Shown here piece by piece: positions 41,101-54,039 of a stretch of 64,000 bases of DNA. How positions within the stretch are numbered: position 1 is the stretch's first letter; the number at the start of each line of letters is the position of its first letter. A program made the position numbers and the translations under genes. The DNA is from Labyrinthula sp. Ha (lineage: Eukaryota > Sar > Bigyra > Labyrinthulida > Labyrinthulaceae). The notes under the pieces were generated by a model. It had not been told where the DNA came from. It searched no databases and saw nothing but the letters and a program-made list of their open reading frames with translations. The stretch spans positions 248,001-312,000 of the forward strand of contig JAALGZ010000025.1 in assembly GCA_015227615.1 (NCBI GenBank), in the 5' to 3' direction.

Positions 41101-44056
41101 ATGCTCATCAAAGGGTGCTACCAAAAATAGTCATTTTCGTGTTTGTTTCTGTGTGACAACCGTAAAGATATTTACCGTACTGTGCCAGAAACTTTCAAAT
41201 AAGCAGTGCTTGAAGACTAACTCTTCAATCTAATGAAATTATGTTATGACAGTGTTGTTTCGGCTGAGATTAAAAACTTAAGCTAACTAAGATTATATAA
41301 AATCAACATCAAAGAATGAAAGTTACTGGCTCGTGCTATTTTCTTTTATAGAGAAATTGTTATATTTTTTAAATCGAAACACATCATTTAAGGAGTAAGG
41401 CTGACGCTTAAGTAAAGATGTCAAAACGCAAATGGTATTATCAATATTTTGGAGTCTTGATTTTCTTGGCGTCTGAATATTCCTTAAATAATATTTTAGT
41501 ATTTTATTATATCCAAACTTTCCCAAAGATATTCGGGACATATGGCCCTAGCCTCGCTTACCAAATCTTGTTTGAGTTTTCAAATTTTAATTGCTTTGAG
41601 TTTTTATATTTACATCTTCAAGAAAAGAAAGAAAGAAATGGAACAAATCCAATAGATGAGAATTTAATTTGATTAGCCAAATATTAGATTATTTAGGCCA
41701 CAATCTAATTCTCTTTATTGAGGAGCTATTTAAGAAAACAAATGGACAAGGTTAAACTAAACCAAGAAGAAGCACTGTTGGACCAAGTTTAATTTTTAAG
41801 TGTTCCTTTTTACTTTTTTTTACTTTCTCAATCTTCTGGATGAAAAGCCAACTTTAAAGCCAAGAATTCAAGCTTGCTGTTTTTACAAAGTAGTTCTACT
41901 TTAATTTTTCATTACTAAATTCAATAAAATTGTTAGTTCTAGCAGATCCCCAGAAGGTATATATGAATACAAAAATACTCAACTCAAAATAGTTTCACTA
42001 CTTAAATTTATTCACCCACACTATTTGCTGGAGTCAAAACCTTCTGAGAAAAGAATCTCTTCAAACCTACGTTTATATATATTAAATATTAACTTACTTC
42101 GAATTTAGATCCGGCTCTCAAAAATCTTACATTCCTTGCTTCCATCAAATTCTTAAAATACTTATCCTTGAGCACTTCATCACACGGTAGATTCTTACTA
42201 GGCCAGTTGTGGAAGACGCAAAAGATGAAGCATTAGTCATGTGTTTACTTCCTATAAAACGCTAAAGCTGTCAAGATACTACGATGGTATACTTGAAAGT
42301 GACAAAGCGGGGAAATATAAAAAAAATAAAGTATAAAAATAAAAAGTAAGTGAGACACATGGATAAAACCTCAAATGATACCCATTGTATTATTAAAATT
42401 CAATCAAAGTGTCTTGGAAAATACCCAAAACTCACCCAAAGTAAAATAAAAATCCTCAACACCTTGTTTGATAGATATATATATGATGATAATATGAAAC
42501 GGCACCCATAGTAAGAAATTTTATCATCAAAGGAGTTCTATAAGTTATTTTTTAAGAGCCAACTTCTTTTCTAAACACATAAACATCAATTGATCAAACT
42601 TTTCCTTTTGTCATTCAAATAATTGGAAATGATGTCAAAAAGGATTTTCTCTCGGAGAATCGAGTTTATATGTAAACTATCTACTTTGACTTCATCAGGT
42701 TCAATATAACTGAAAGAGCTCTAAAAAAAATTTAGATAATAAAACTATGTTAACAACATTGAAATTAAAAAAATGTATCCATTTGATTCTTGAAGCAATT
42801 ATCAAAAAGTCTGGCAATTATTCATGTTCAATTTCAGAACAAATTTAAGATCTAATATGATTGAGATGAGATTTGGACAAGTTTGATCAAACTAAAGAAA
42901 AAAAGGAACTAGAGAAAAAATATAATATATATTTATATATTTATAATTGCACTATTCTCGCTTTGAATCATTTATTTCTATCTGAAAATATAAGTTTAGG
43001 GTTGAAAATCTTGGCAAAGTTTAGTTTGTTTTCAATTGAATTATGAACTGCTTCTTGCTTACATAAATTAAATTAATAGCTGCTTAGAAGTTTTCCCTAA
43101 GAACTTTCTATTATCTATAACAACTAAAATCAAACTGTGCAATGGTTATTTCAAAGGTATATATTCGTATTCAGTTATTAAACTTAGATGATTGTTCTTA
43201 TTATTCTATCTTTTGATTTCTTTAACTGCAATTGATTATAATCTCGTTGTTCATTAAAGGCTAGGATACATATCGATACACGACTAGGTTTCTTCAATTC
43301 ATAAACCATAATATAATTTCTCAGATTTAGTGAGTAGAAAGAACCATTTCCATCATAAACCCAAGTATAAAAAAATAACTTCAGTTTAGCAAGGAGAAAA
43401 AATTAATACTTTTGTTTTTCTTCAAGAGAAAAGTTTAATTCACATATGGAAAACTAAAATATTGCGTGATTAAGACTAGTTGTTATTAAAGTATGTGTTA
43501 TATTCTCTCTTTCTTCAGTTAGAATATAGAATAAAACCATTGTTTTTGGGATATGATTATTTCATAAGCAGGATCTGTTTGTAGACTATAGAATAGATTG
43601 ACCTAAGCTAACTGAATTTAGATTCTTTGTAAAGATTTAAAAAATATTTTTAACAAATTGCGAAGATTCGGGAAATTAACTTGTTTCAATATTCAAACGA
43701 GTAAAGAAGCTAAGTTAGGTTCACATGTTAGAAAGAAAAGTTTTGATTATTCACCTTTCTGTGAAGAGAGCATTGACATCAAAAACAGGATGAATATCTT
43801 GTTTCATTTACAATGCGCTATTGCTTCGAAATTAGATAGGGTATAAAATAATAAAGATATAACTATTATATCAAGAACTTTTCTGTGGATGTATTGGTTT
43901 TAAGAAATAAATCATATTCAGTTGAGCTTCGAATATGTAAAACTGTGCAGAAAAAACTGTATTGTGACATTTAATTAATCTTCACACGAGAAAAAATAAA
44001 CCAATTCAACAATAATATTTCAAGTTATATTTATTTACTAATTAATAAAACCAATA
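35200..44056. other. AT-rich gene desert of 8.9 kb
   Basis: No open frame longer than about 84 codons, and none with a recognisable motif. Two tiny frames, 41418-41672 (+) and 43658-43846 (+, no ATG), are the longest and are not supported as genes. Composition is visibly richer in A+T than the genic parts, with many T and A runs. No tandem array, terminal repeat, tRNA B-box or snRNA signature was noticed. It may hold long regulatory DNA, old unrecognisable transposons or heterochromatin. The chromovirus sits exactly at its left border. Confidence 0.6.
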
Positions 44057-46567
44057 TCAAACATTATTCACTTGAACAAGAATAAAACTATTATCCAAAA
44101 GTATCAAATCCATAGAAACACGTCCAACTATTTCTTTGAACCAATCAAAACTTCCACCTTGAACTAAACTAAAACCAATACTCTTTTCAGTCTTAACAAA
44201 AATATCAACTATTCTATAATTGTTGAAAATAAATCGACTAAAATATTTAAAAATAAAACAATCAGATATATTATCTTCTCTTTGAAGAAAAGTCACTACT
44301 TTAACAAATATGGATAATCTTAAAGGAGAGCTAAAACTAAACTCTATATCATTTTTCAAAATAGGTTTTATTTTATCATTAATAGGTGGAAGTAATTCAG
44401 GAAGAATATATTTATCAACTTCATTCTCACCTCTTACTAAAATAAGATTTTTTAGAGATAGTTCAAATATATATTTCTTTTCTTTCTCTGTATATTCTTT
44501 CAAAAGAACATTAATGATTTCAATACTAATTTTTCCTGAATCAACATAGTTTCTATATAGAGGAAATATATCACTTGGAATCCGAAAAGCAAGTTCATGA
44601 AAATTTGGATCACGAATAAATGCTCCTAAAGCTTGAGCAAGATAAGAAGGTGCAAAAAATATAAAGTTTTCATCTGCGTCTAAATCTAAATCAGGAAAAT
44701 AGCAAATTAAACCAACTTTTGAATATATTTCAAGCATTTTCTCAACTTCCCAAACATTAAAACCACAAGAATAAGATTTATCTTCAAATTCTTTCAAAGT
44801 CATAATATTTGTTTGTTCTCGACAATTATCAAGGAAAAGAATTTGTGCAGTGCTAATTTTAAAGTTAAGAAAATTTTCTTTATTTATTTCAGCTGCTCCA
44901 GAAACAAGACTTTTTATTTTATCTTTTATATCCTTTTTCTCTTGAGAATCTAATTTTGAATTCTCAATAGGAAAGAAAGAATTCAAATCATTTTTCAATA
45001 TATTTAACTCAGAAGAAAGATTTTCAACAAAGTTTTGAAGTTTATTTTGTATTTTTTCTAGATTTGTGTCATCATTATTTCTTTTATATCTTTTTAAATA
45101 TGTACCAATAAAAATAACTGGTGCTTTTTCTGTATTTCTTAAAATACTTTCACACCAAAATTTTAACCTAAATAAATCATTTTGAGATATTTTAGTCATA
45201 TTAAAAACTATAAAATAAAGTGAATTTGAGTTCATAAAAATATGATGAACAGAAGAAAATATTTCTTGTCCACCAAAATCATAAACACGGAAATAAACAT
45301 CACGTTTAGCAAAACCAGGAGAGCTTGTTTTCATTTGCTCGATAAACTTTTCATCAGAAACTGTTCTTGAAAGAAGTTCTTTTTCAAAATCAAGTTTATA
45401 TTTTGTTTCAACTTCTTGATTAGGATCAAAATCATAATAAACAACATAAGGAAGACTATTTTTTACTCTCTGAACGCTTAGTTCATATTTAGATATTGAG
45501 TTCCAGTTATAACTATCTGGGTTTATTGAAAATATATAAATATCATTCAAAACTAAAGTTGAGTCATTTTCAAGTAAAAAACTTTTGTCAAATAAATTTC
45601 TTATGGTAGAAGTTTTTCCGACTCTTCCATCACCCATTAAAAGAACTTGACATTCATTTAAAAGAGTTAGTCTATCGTAGTTATCTTTTAGATTTAATGA
45701 AACATAGTTTGTTAGTCTTTCGTCTAAATTTTTAGTATTGAAAATGTTCTTTCCAAGTTCAAATAATAAAAGAGAAGAATGATTATCAAGTAAATCTTGA
45801 ACTTCATCTTTGTCTTCTTCAATATTAATTTCACCAACTCGAAAACTAAAAGTCAAAACAAAACAAAAATAAACATAAAATTCAATAATGAAGGTAAATT
45901 TTCCAAACAATGTTTCGCTAAAGCGGTAATTTCTGCATTATCAATCCTCAAGTTATCTTCTTTAATACTAGAAATAAAGAAAAGAAAAGAGAATACAAAA
46001 TATCTATCAAAGTATTCATTTTTGAAATTTCTTTCAATATTTGAATAAATGTTTCTTCTTTCATATTATTATTGTTGAGACTATTATCAAAATAAATAAA
46101 AAGTTTACTTTATTGACTTTAATTTTTGTCCTTTTAATAACTGAGAAAGAGAATTATCTTTTGGAATATTGCACAATCTAAGACTAAAACATAAAAAAAT
46201 AGAAAATATACCTTATTGACTGAATATTTAATTTTTGTTTTATTTTTTTCATTCCAATAAAATTCAAGGTGTTTAAATGACAATAATAAAACCTAAAATA
46301 AAAACAAAACAAGAAAATACTGAAGTTCTTTAACCTTTGGAAACTTTTCAAACCAAATAGAAATGTTTTTTCCAATAAAATCTAAAGGACAGAAGTAAAA
46401 ACTAAAGAATAAGACAGGATATATTAATACCTCAAATTTTCAATCTCTTCGTGCACATTCAGTTCTTTAACAAACTCTTCTGCTTCTTTTCTAAACCTTT
46501 CCCTTTCAATTGGGTTCACATTCTCATCATAAGACCTATGAATTAGAAGGGGAAATAAATAAACCAT
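44057..46567 (-). CDS. LRR-Roc-COR (ROCO family) GTPase, seven exons
   Basis: Exons in order of translation: 46431-46567, 46321-46401, 46212-46292, 46109-46183, 45997-46080, 45875-45967, 44057-45845. They sum to 2,340 nt, an exact 779 codons plus stop. The six introns are 28-29 nt, GT...AG and all phase 2. Start MVYLFPLLIHRSYDENVNP. Residues about 46-184 are leucine-rich repeats, one per exon (for example SLRLCNIPKDNSLSQLLKG, then NLNNNNMKEETFIQILKEI). Roc GTPase: P-loop GDGRVGKTS near 253 and switch II VYDFGGQE. Where THxD/NKxD is usual it reads FIGTYLKRYKR. The COR-type region fills the rest to the C-terminus; there is no kinase domain. ROCO proteins are dimeric GTPases in signalling (Dictyostelium Roco, LRRK, MFHAS1-like). 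Plain LRR-Roc-COR is known in protists and bacteria. Partners unknown. Confidence 0.9.
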
Positions 46568-47370
46568 TGAATGATGAACTCATTGCTTCGATTTCTGTTA
46601 TCAAATTGTTGTTTAATTGATGGGGCTTGAAATTACATTTTTTTACGTTTTTTGTTTAATTTAGTTTTTATATTTGAAATTCGAGAAATATATTTCTTTC
46701 GGGAATTAATGAGAATCCCGTTTGAAAAAGTTCTCATTGTGAAAAAATAGCCGATCTGATTTTTATTCCAAATTAACCGGAAAAAGTATGACAAAATTAC
46801 CCAAAATTTTTGTTTTTTGCATGACAGAAGATCAAACGAATTCCGGCAAGTCATAATTTTTTTTCAAAATTTCGTGCTAGAATTTTCCTAGGTAAAAGTT
46901 AAGCCATTTTTAACAGGAATTCGTATGACAGGCTGTCATACTTTTCTTAAAGAGCCAATGAAAAGACCTTTTGGTTTTGCGAACCTTTGCAGAAGAGAAC
47001 ACCGGATAAAATCACAGTGGGGGATTACCATATAATTATAATTTGCTGAAAATAAACACAAATCAAACAAAGAGTGCTCAAAAAAAAATAAAAAGGTAGA
47101 ACTCGGCGAATCTTTCGTCTTTTTTAACGATTTTTGGCTTGTTGGAAGGTTCTTTTAAAGCTGCTTTTATTTATATATTACTTTATGACATCTTCTGTAT
47201 TTTTTGACGATACGCGATTTTACTGTTCGCCTAAATTGCGAGCAAAAGAAGAGAAAACAATGGGTTAAACTTTGTTGTTTTCCTTGTTCATGTTAGGGAA
47301 AAGTAGTTTCATGTTTCACCTAACATCTAACTTGTTGCTAGAACCTGTTTCCTACTTAATTTCTTAGTTT
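46568..47370. other. Intergenic between ROCO gene and tyrosine-recombinase element
   Basis: About 800 bases with no gene. It probably contains the ROCO promoter on the minus strand and the left flank of the following element. No clear terminal repeat was identified. Confidence 0.4.
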
Positions 47371-47379
47371 GAAGAAAAA

Positions 47380-49420
47380 TGGACGATCGTTTGAATGAAG
47401 AGGATTGGGCATAGATTTCGCAACATGTTTCTGAAATCAGAGCAAACACAATTGCCAAAAACTCTCAGAGCTCGTACTAGGGTTCTTACACCCAATTTTT
47501 AGCTTGGTGCGTAAAAAACAAACCCAATGTTTTGGCTTAAGATTTTCTTAACAAGTTGAATGAAGGAAGTGGTGCCGAATCGCCAATGAGCTTAAAACTC
47601 ATTAGAAAAACAATTAAAACCTTTTCGAATTTACCACCCTTGAAATTTGATGAGCTTGATGTAGAAACCTTTATGTTGTGGATTGTAACTACGAAAAGAA
47701 GTGATGGTAGTTTTCTCAGTTTTTTAATTACTCAACTCACCGTTCTGCTCTTTACAGTCTTTACCGTCAACACAAAGTTCGTTTCAGTTCTGAGTTCGAG
47801 AACGATTTAAAAAAACATTTTAGAGATTTAAAAAGAAAAGTTGCTTCGGAAGAACAAGCAGGTCAAGGTGTGATTAAACGTGGGAAAGACCCTCTTTAAA
47901 TGCCTTTGTTCAAGATCCCCAGTTTAGCAATGTTGCACACAGAGAAAAAGGATTTTATTTTCTTCAAAACATTTTTAACAATCGCTTGGAACTTAATGTG
48001 TAGAGCTGTTAACACTTTCGACATTCATTACAGACGTTTAACTTGGAAAGAAAAGGCCCTTTGCATCATTTTCTGCCATCAGAAGAATGATCAAGCAGGT
48101 GAAAAGCTGGAGATCCTAGACACTTTTACTCTATTTTGCTGTAACCTGAAATTTGTCCTGCTTTGTCCCTTGACATATACAGGTCAAACTTTGGGTTTGG
48201 AGATGGCACCTCTCCTTTTGGTAGAAACAATAAATACGACAGATTTAGAAAAGGTCAGAGAAGAGTTTTTAGTCTCGATGAAGTTGAGAACGAGCTTAGG
48301 AGAAGACGTTACACACCTGAGGAGTTTGGGACTCATTCTCTAAAAAAAGGGTGTAGCAACTTTTTGTGCTTCAGGTCACACTAATGCACCTCAAATTGCT
48401 GCAGTTAAGTTACGTGCTGGATGGTCAATGGGTACTGTTTTAAACGTTTACTTTCGCTTTGAAGCTGCTGGAGATCAGTACGTGGGACGTACTGTAAGGG
48501 GTCTACCAATTAGGAGCTACAAGTTTTCTACATTACCACCAAGCTTTACGTTTGCTGATGACCAGGTAGAAAGAGCTAAGCAGTTGATGTTTCCAAGCGC
48601 TCCAAAATAAATCTCTTTGATTCTTGAGTTTTGTTTAGCATCAATGGTGTACCATGAGAATTTTTTAAGAAAAGAGTTACCATAAAATAATCTTCTTTTT
48701 AACACCCCAATTTTTCAGGAGAAAGGCCTAATTCAAACTGTTAGAGAAAAAGTGATTTGCGGTGTTTCTAACTCTGATGGAAGTGGTCTCCAGGCGACAG
48801 GAATTCCCGCACACGTAGACATCTTAACAAAACTTCATCATGTGGGTAGAGTTGTAGATGAGTTGGTTCAACGAAATGAAAGATCTAGAATTGAGGACAG
48901 ATCAATCATTTCTACCCAAATTAAAGATGTTTTAGAGGAACGTGATGCTAAATCTGGAGTAATCACACATTCTGTACTAAAAAAGATGTTAGATAAATCG
49001 TTTGCAAAGCATGAAACATAATTTGTCGTAGAAAGAATGAGAACCCTTACAGGCAATGATGGCAATGAAGCGGAAAAGATTTAACATATGATAAACTCGA
49101 CTCCTCCTTCCACCTTAAAACTTTGGCCAGATAATGTTCTAATACTTGTCTCTGTAGGGCCCTCGTTTTCAAAAGAAACTGCGCGTTCTCCCTGGTTGAT
49201 TTGGAACTTTGGCAATGCTGAAAAAAACCTACCACCATTGAACACTTGCACGCCAATTGACATGTCTAATCGTAATTGCCGAAAAAAACTCAGTAATTTA
49301 AGATTCTTGATGAACTTACTTGAGAATAAAGCAAGCAGGAAAAACCTGTCTCCATCAATTGAAAGTCTTCAGGATGCTCACCTTAGTTTGATGAATGTAA
49401 AAGGGCTCTTGCAGTGAAAA
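47380..49420 (+). mobile_element. Fossil tyrosine-recombinase element (Crypton-like)
   Basis: Successive frames on the plus strand read as one recombinase-type protein in the expected order. An N-terminal SAM-like helical region lies at about 47380-47870. A catalytic core lies at about 47900-48610, containing FGTHSLKKG followed by LRAGWSMGTVLNVYFRFEAA and GDQYVGRTVRGLPI. Downstream blocks at 48752-49021 (GLQATGIPAHVDILTKL) and 49088-49417 (PWLIWNFGNAEKN) are typical of the YR proteins abundant in algal and stramenopile genomes. It is broken in several places and old. Ends were not found, as expected for Cryptons, which lack long terminal repeats. A DIRS-type origin cannot be excluded, but no reverse transcriptase lies next to it. 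Confidence 0.72.
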
Positions 49421-49471
49421 AAGTTACCCCAATGAAGAGATCTAAAAGGACAACGGAATTAAGCTGGCAAA

Positions 49472-50370
49472 TTATTGTAAAACTAAAACGAAAAAAGTTG
49501 CAATTAAATAGAACGAAAAATCACAGACTCTAAACTGAACTCCTTTGGGAATATAATAAATCTCAGCTGATTTCATGGCTTCAGAAATAGCTAGTTCAAG
49601 ATTAGCTATCAAGGAATCAAACTGTCTTTGTACAAATTCAGCTTCATTTCTTTGCATGTCAACTAGCCTCTTATCAGCTAAACCAGGATCTAATAACATT
49701 CTTGCACTTTGAATAATAAGGCCTGTTCTGTTCCCTTTTATCATTGAATTATCCTTATCTATACAGTTAAACAGATCTTTTCCCAAAGGCTTTCGAACAA
49801 AGTTGAACACATCAGAAAAAAAAACAGATTAATTGATTATCTTGGAATTTCATGCTTAGCAAATAGTTTTCAACTGTAGTCTAAGTTCTATCATTGTCCA
49901 AAAAGTAGCACTCTTTGCACCTTTGTACTTCACAAATTGAACATATTAAAACAGATTCTGTTTCAAGTGGCTTTAAGTAGACATGACAGCTGATATTTTC
50001 ATCCACATGTACTTCAGAAAAAAGATTGCGATTCAAGGAGCATGTATCGAAGTTGATAACCTGATCAAGATTAAAACCAATAGCTAGAAACTAGTCAAAG
50101 ATAAACACTTGGCCAAGTTCAATTGATGTTTTCAGGAAGCCATTCTTATTCAGCAGACCATGATTTTCTTTATGCTTAAAGAATTGAAATGTTTTACCCA
50201 TTAGGAAGTGAAAAAGGTTTAGGAAGGACTTTTGATCTTCTTCATTTTCCATATTCCTCTAAAATTTGTAGAGAACATCAGTGGCAACTTGATCCTCTAG
50301 ATCCAACTCAAGTTCAGTCAGTGCATCAATCATGTGAGTTCATATCTTTCTTCGAACGAAGCATCTATAT
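49472..50370 (-). pseudogene. Decayed unidentified coding region
   Basis: On the minus strand several adjacent frames read as protein, with interruptions. The longest runs are 49472-49810 (containing KDLFNCIDKDNSMIKGNRTG and RMLLDPGLADKRLVDMQRNE) and about 49890-50075, with a Cys-rich end (LICSICEVQRCKECYFLDND) that could be a small zinc-binding knuckle. I recognise no family. It lies 50 bases from the 3' end of the tyrosine-recombinase fossil in convergent orientation, so it may be a second gene of the same element or an unrelated relic. It is broken in several places. Confidence 0.45.
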
Positions 50371-53300
50371 CTAGTTCTCGGCTCCACTTGTCATGTCGCA
50401 GAATATGATAGTTATTAGTTTCTACTGCAACCTCCAAAGTGCTCATTTCATTTTGGGTGTTGCTTTTTTTCACTTTCAGTTGAATCCCTGTTTCCAGAGT
50501 TCAACCAATGAAATTGTGATATTCGGTATTGGGAATTACATGATAGCCTGTCATGCAAATTCTGACCACAAGTAGATTAATGAATATAAACAAATAGGGT
50601 TTCTTTACCTTAAAAATGGTAATTAACTGAAAAAATATTCAAATTTTTCTTAACGTTAAGGATTCCGTTAATTCGCAGAAAATTAACGTTACCAATAAAT
50701 TAGCGACAACTTTTTGGGTTTCCAAAAATTTTTAACCATTAAATATTCTGTCCAAAATAATATCTCCATAATATATTATGTCTATTTCTTTCCTGTAAAG
50801 GAATAAAACTGAAGCAAAAGCTGGCTCAAAAGTAGATGCAAAATAGAATCAACATCATGTGCAAACTATTTTATCTGAAAATTTCCCTATGACTAATAAC
50901 CTTACCCTTGAGGTTATTTCAATCCAAGCTTAAACTGAGCTCCTAGAGAATTGTTAAATATTTTAAACATCTTTTCTAAATAATGTCAAAGGACAAATTA
51001 TATTCTCTGAGAGAAAATGCAACTGAAAAAATAGAGGTAATACCTTTGCCATAGCAAAAATTTTGCACAGTCTTCGTATAGAAATGCTTGTATCTTTGTT
51101 TAAACTCTTTTTAAGAAAGTACTATGACACATCATTGGAAAGATATTTTAATTTTCTACACACTCAAAGAAAGTAGTTTAGTTTTTTAAGAACTTAATCA
51201 CGAGTTATGTGCATTTTAACATCCAAAAATCAAAGCAGAATTTAGCATAGGAAGATTTTCTTCAGTAAAAGCCATTTTTCTCAAGCAATAATTAGTCTTT
51301 TTAAACCAAATGAAATTTTAGAATACTTTACATATTAGTTGTTAAGATAATATAGCTTTTCTATTTTCTTTCACTTTAAAATACTAGGGTTAAATTACAC
51401 ATTTCTATATTTCTAGAATACTGGTCAATTTCAAATTATATTTTTATTTCTCTTATAACTCGCTTAATTTATAAGTAAAGTACTATTGCAAAGTATGGAA
51501 TTTAATTTTGAGAATATTTCTAACTGCTGGATCTTAATTTTTTTGTATTTAAGGAGTAGAAGATACTTTTCCATTCTGTTTTTTTCACTTTATCCTAAAT
51601 TTTGGGTGAATTTATAATAATTTTAAGGCTTCTTTCTTAATGATATTTTGAAGTTATTAAAAATCACATTTAGGAAATTTCTTTCAAATATCTTTTTAGC
51701 TATATAAGATAATATGGGATTTCAAAAGAATAAATACATGTAGAACACTGAATATTGCAAAAATATAGCTCATTCATTTCATATCAACCAGAAAACAATG
51801 AAGAAAAAGGCTATACCATCTATGTAAAATGAGAAGGTTAGTTGTTATATTTAAATTAGTTTTAGTAGTAAACAATAGCGATTTATTGTTTTTGTTTTTA
51901 CATGGTGTTCAAAACTTTAGCAACGATTTTTTCAAAATGCAGTATAATGGCCATATAATCTACAATACCTTTTCAACTCTTCTACAAAGCTCAAAATATG
52001 TTTAAAGCTGAACTTAGTATTATATCAAATAAAAATTTAGAGAATTAAAACAATATTAAGTATAAGAAAACAATGATTACTGAATATAACGCATATAGTA
52101 TTTCTTAGTTTGTGCGGCGAAATCTTCCTCAAATACAGTATTATTATCCACAATGTGATTCACATTAAAAAACCTTTCTAACCATGTGTTTTGTCAAGTT
52201 ATTTGATAAGGATGAGTACTTTAAGTCCTAAGAAAGACTAATTTTAAGGGTCCTTTTGACTACGTTTACAGATCTCTAAAAAAACTTACATTTAAACGTA
52301 ACATCATGAAGGAAAACTCTATTGATGATCTGATTCTTCTCAGACCCTAAGAATAGATAATAACTAACTTTTAAAAACTTTTCTGAGAATTTTTCTTCTC
52401 TAGTTACTTGTAACTGAGCTAAACTTCGCTCAGAAATGTCAAATGTTGAGAATCTGCACATCTGAAAATACAAGAACACTCAGTTTTGCTATGATCCCCT
52501 AAGTTTTTGTACTAGGTAGCCCCAAATAACTAAAAAACATGATCTGTAACCTTTAATTCTGTATTTTGGGATATTTTCAATATTTTTTCTAAGAAAAGTC
52601 GATACTTTGCTAAAGTGCTGTTTTTCTCAAATTCAATCCGTGTAACACCTCAAGAAGTAATCTTCTAGAGCCTGAACAGATCTTACCAGCCGAAAGAACG
52701 GGTAAGTTTAGGTCTAGAAGTAATTTAGTTTGAGAATTGGAGCATTCTGTATAGACTTCCTAACAATGTATCTTATTTCCAAGATCTCAGAAACTCTGAA
52801 AAAGGATACTCTAAAATGTCAAATATTCCTCAATGGGTGATACCAAGTGACAAAAAATCCTGATAAATGGTATTCACCCAGATCTATTGATGATTTAGGG
52901 TACCTTCGAGTTTTGTTTGAGGAAACTTGAATCACTTTCCCATTAATCTCATCAATAGTTATTTCGGTCAATTTAACTTTACTCCAAACTCAACTTTAAA
53001 ATAGCCAAAACTTAACTTCTAATGGGACATAAATTAAGAACTTTAACTCTAACATTGTCTATGATAAATTTTAAATAACTTAGAAGAGAAAAAAATGAAG
53101 TTTGAAGTTATTATTGATATTAATTATGCAAATCTCTATAATATAATTGGAAATTCTTAAATAAAAATCTAAGTTTTTTTTAACTTTTACATAAAATAAA
53201 ATGCTTAAGAGCATATATGAACTGGAATGAAAAAGACCGGAACAAATCAACGAAGATCTACGTTTTGAGTTTTTGAAAAATTCATATTGTGGTTGTTTTT

Positions 53301-53660
53301 CTGACGTATTTATGGAAGGCAAGTGATGCTTTTGTTTTTACAAGTTAGATACCTTTCTGTTGTTTTATAAAACATGTTTGGTATAATTTGAAACAAAAAA
53401 AATTACCTTCTAATAGTGGTAGTTTTATGTTCTAACTATAAGTTTAACTTACTTAAAAACTCTCCTTTTTTTGGTATATTCATATTTCTCCTATACTAAA
53501 ATGAATTGAATACTACATTACCGTCAATCTAACAGAACCAACAGAAATCAAAAAATAACAAATATATCTCCGCATCTGCAGATAACCCAACAAAGATTAA
53601 GCAATTGGATGACAAGGGTAATAAAAATATTGAAGGTATACTATAGGTCAAAATAAAGAA
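50371..53660. other. Intergenic, AT-rich
   Basis: About 3.3 kb without a supported gene. Short frames at 52276-52479 (-) and 53080-53322 (-) have no recognisable content. Words such as TTAACGTTAAG near 50652 recur loosely near 54540-54640, possibly traces of a shared old repeat. Nothing else stands out. Confidence 0.5.
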
Positions 53661-53694
53661 ATATTTTGTATCAAAGATATCCTGGATCAGATGC

Positions 53695-54037
53695 AAAGAT
53701 GTTAGAGTTAAATTTTGAAAGTGGTCTTGGTGATGCCGTTGGAGCTATAATTTTTAATTATCTTCTATTGAAAAGTAAAGATACACTTGTTCACAGAAAA
53801 GAGAAAATATTATATTTTTAAAACCCTGTGAAGTTGCTAATGCTGAACCGATGTTTCGAACGGTTGCAAAGATCGCTAGAAATTTTTTAGCTTTTCAAAC
53901 AAACAGTATTATCTATGAAAGAGCTTTTTGTCACGGTGGATTTGAATATAGAGGTAAATAGAACATGTCTGATCAAACTTTTATGATGAGGATGAATGCA
54001 AGAGAGTGGATGAAGTTATGGAAAACTTATCTAATTA
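53695..54037 (+). mobile_element. hAT transposase C-terminal relic
   Basis: A frame from about 53827 reads CEVANAEPMFRTVAKIARNF, then LAFQTNSIIYERAFCHGGFE, and later MNAREWMKLW. This is the pattern of the hAT dimerisation domain (xxLARxxLAIPxTSxxSERxFSxGG...). A preceding frame (53701-53820) may be the adjoining upstream part. Only the C-terminal end of a transposase is recognisable, there are in-frame stops, and no terminal inverted repeats were found, so this is an old fragment of a DNA transposon. Confidence 0.55.
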
Positions 54038-54039
54038 GT

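Noticed and set aside
41323-41672. Genes in the AT-rich desert
   Set aside because: Two overlapping short frames on opposite strands have no motif and a composition expected by chance.
46568-46596. Additional upstream intron before the ROCO start codon
   Set aside because: Reading from the ATG at 46567 straight through gives an open frame into the first LRR exon, while splicing the apparent 29-nt intron there leads to a stop.
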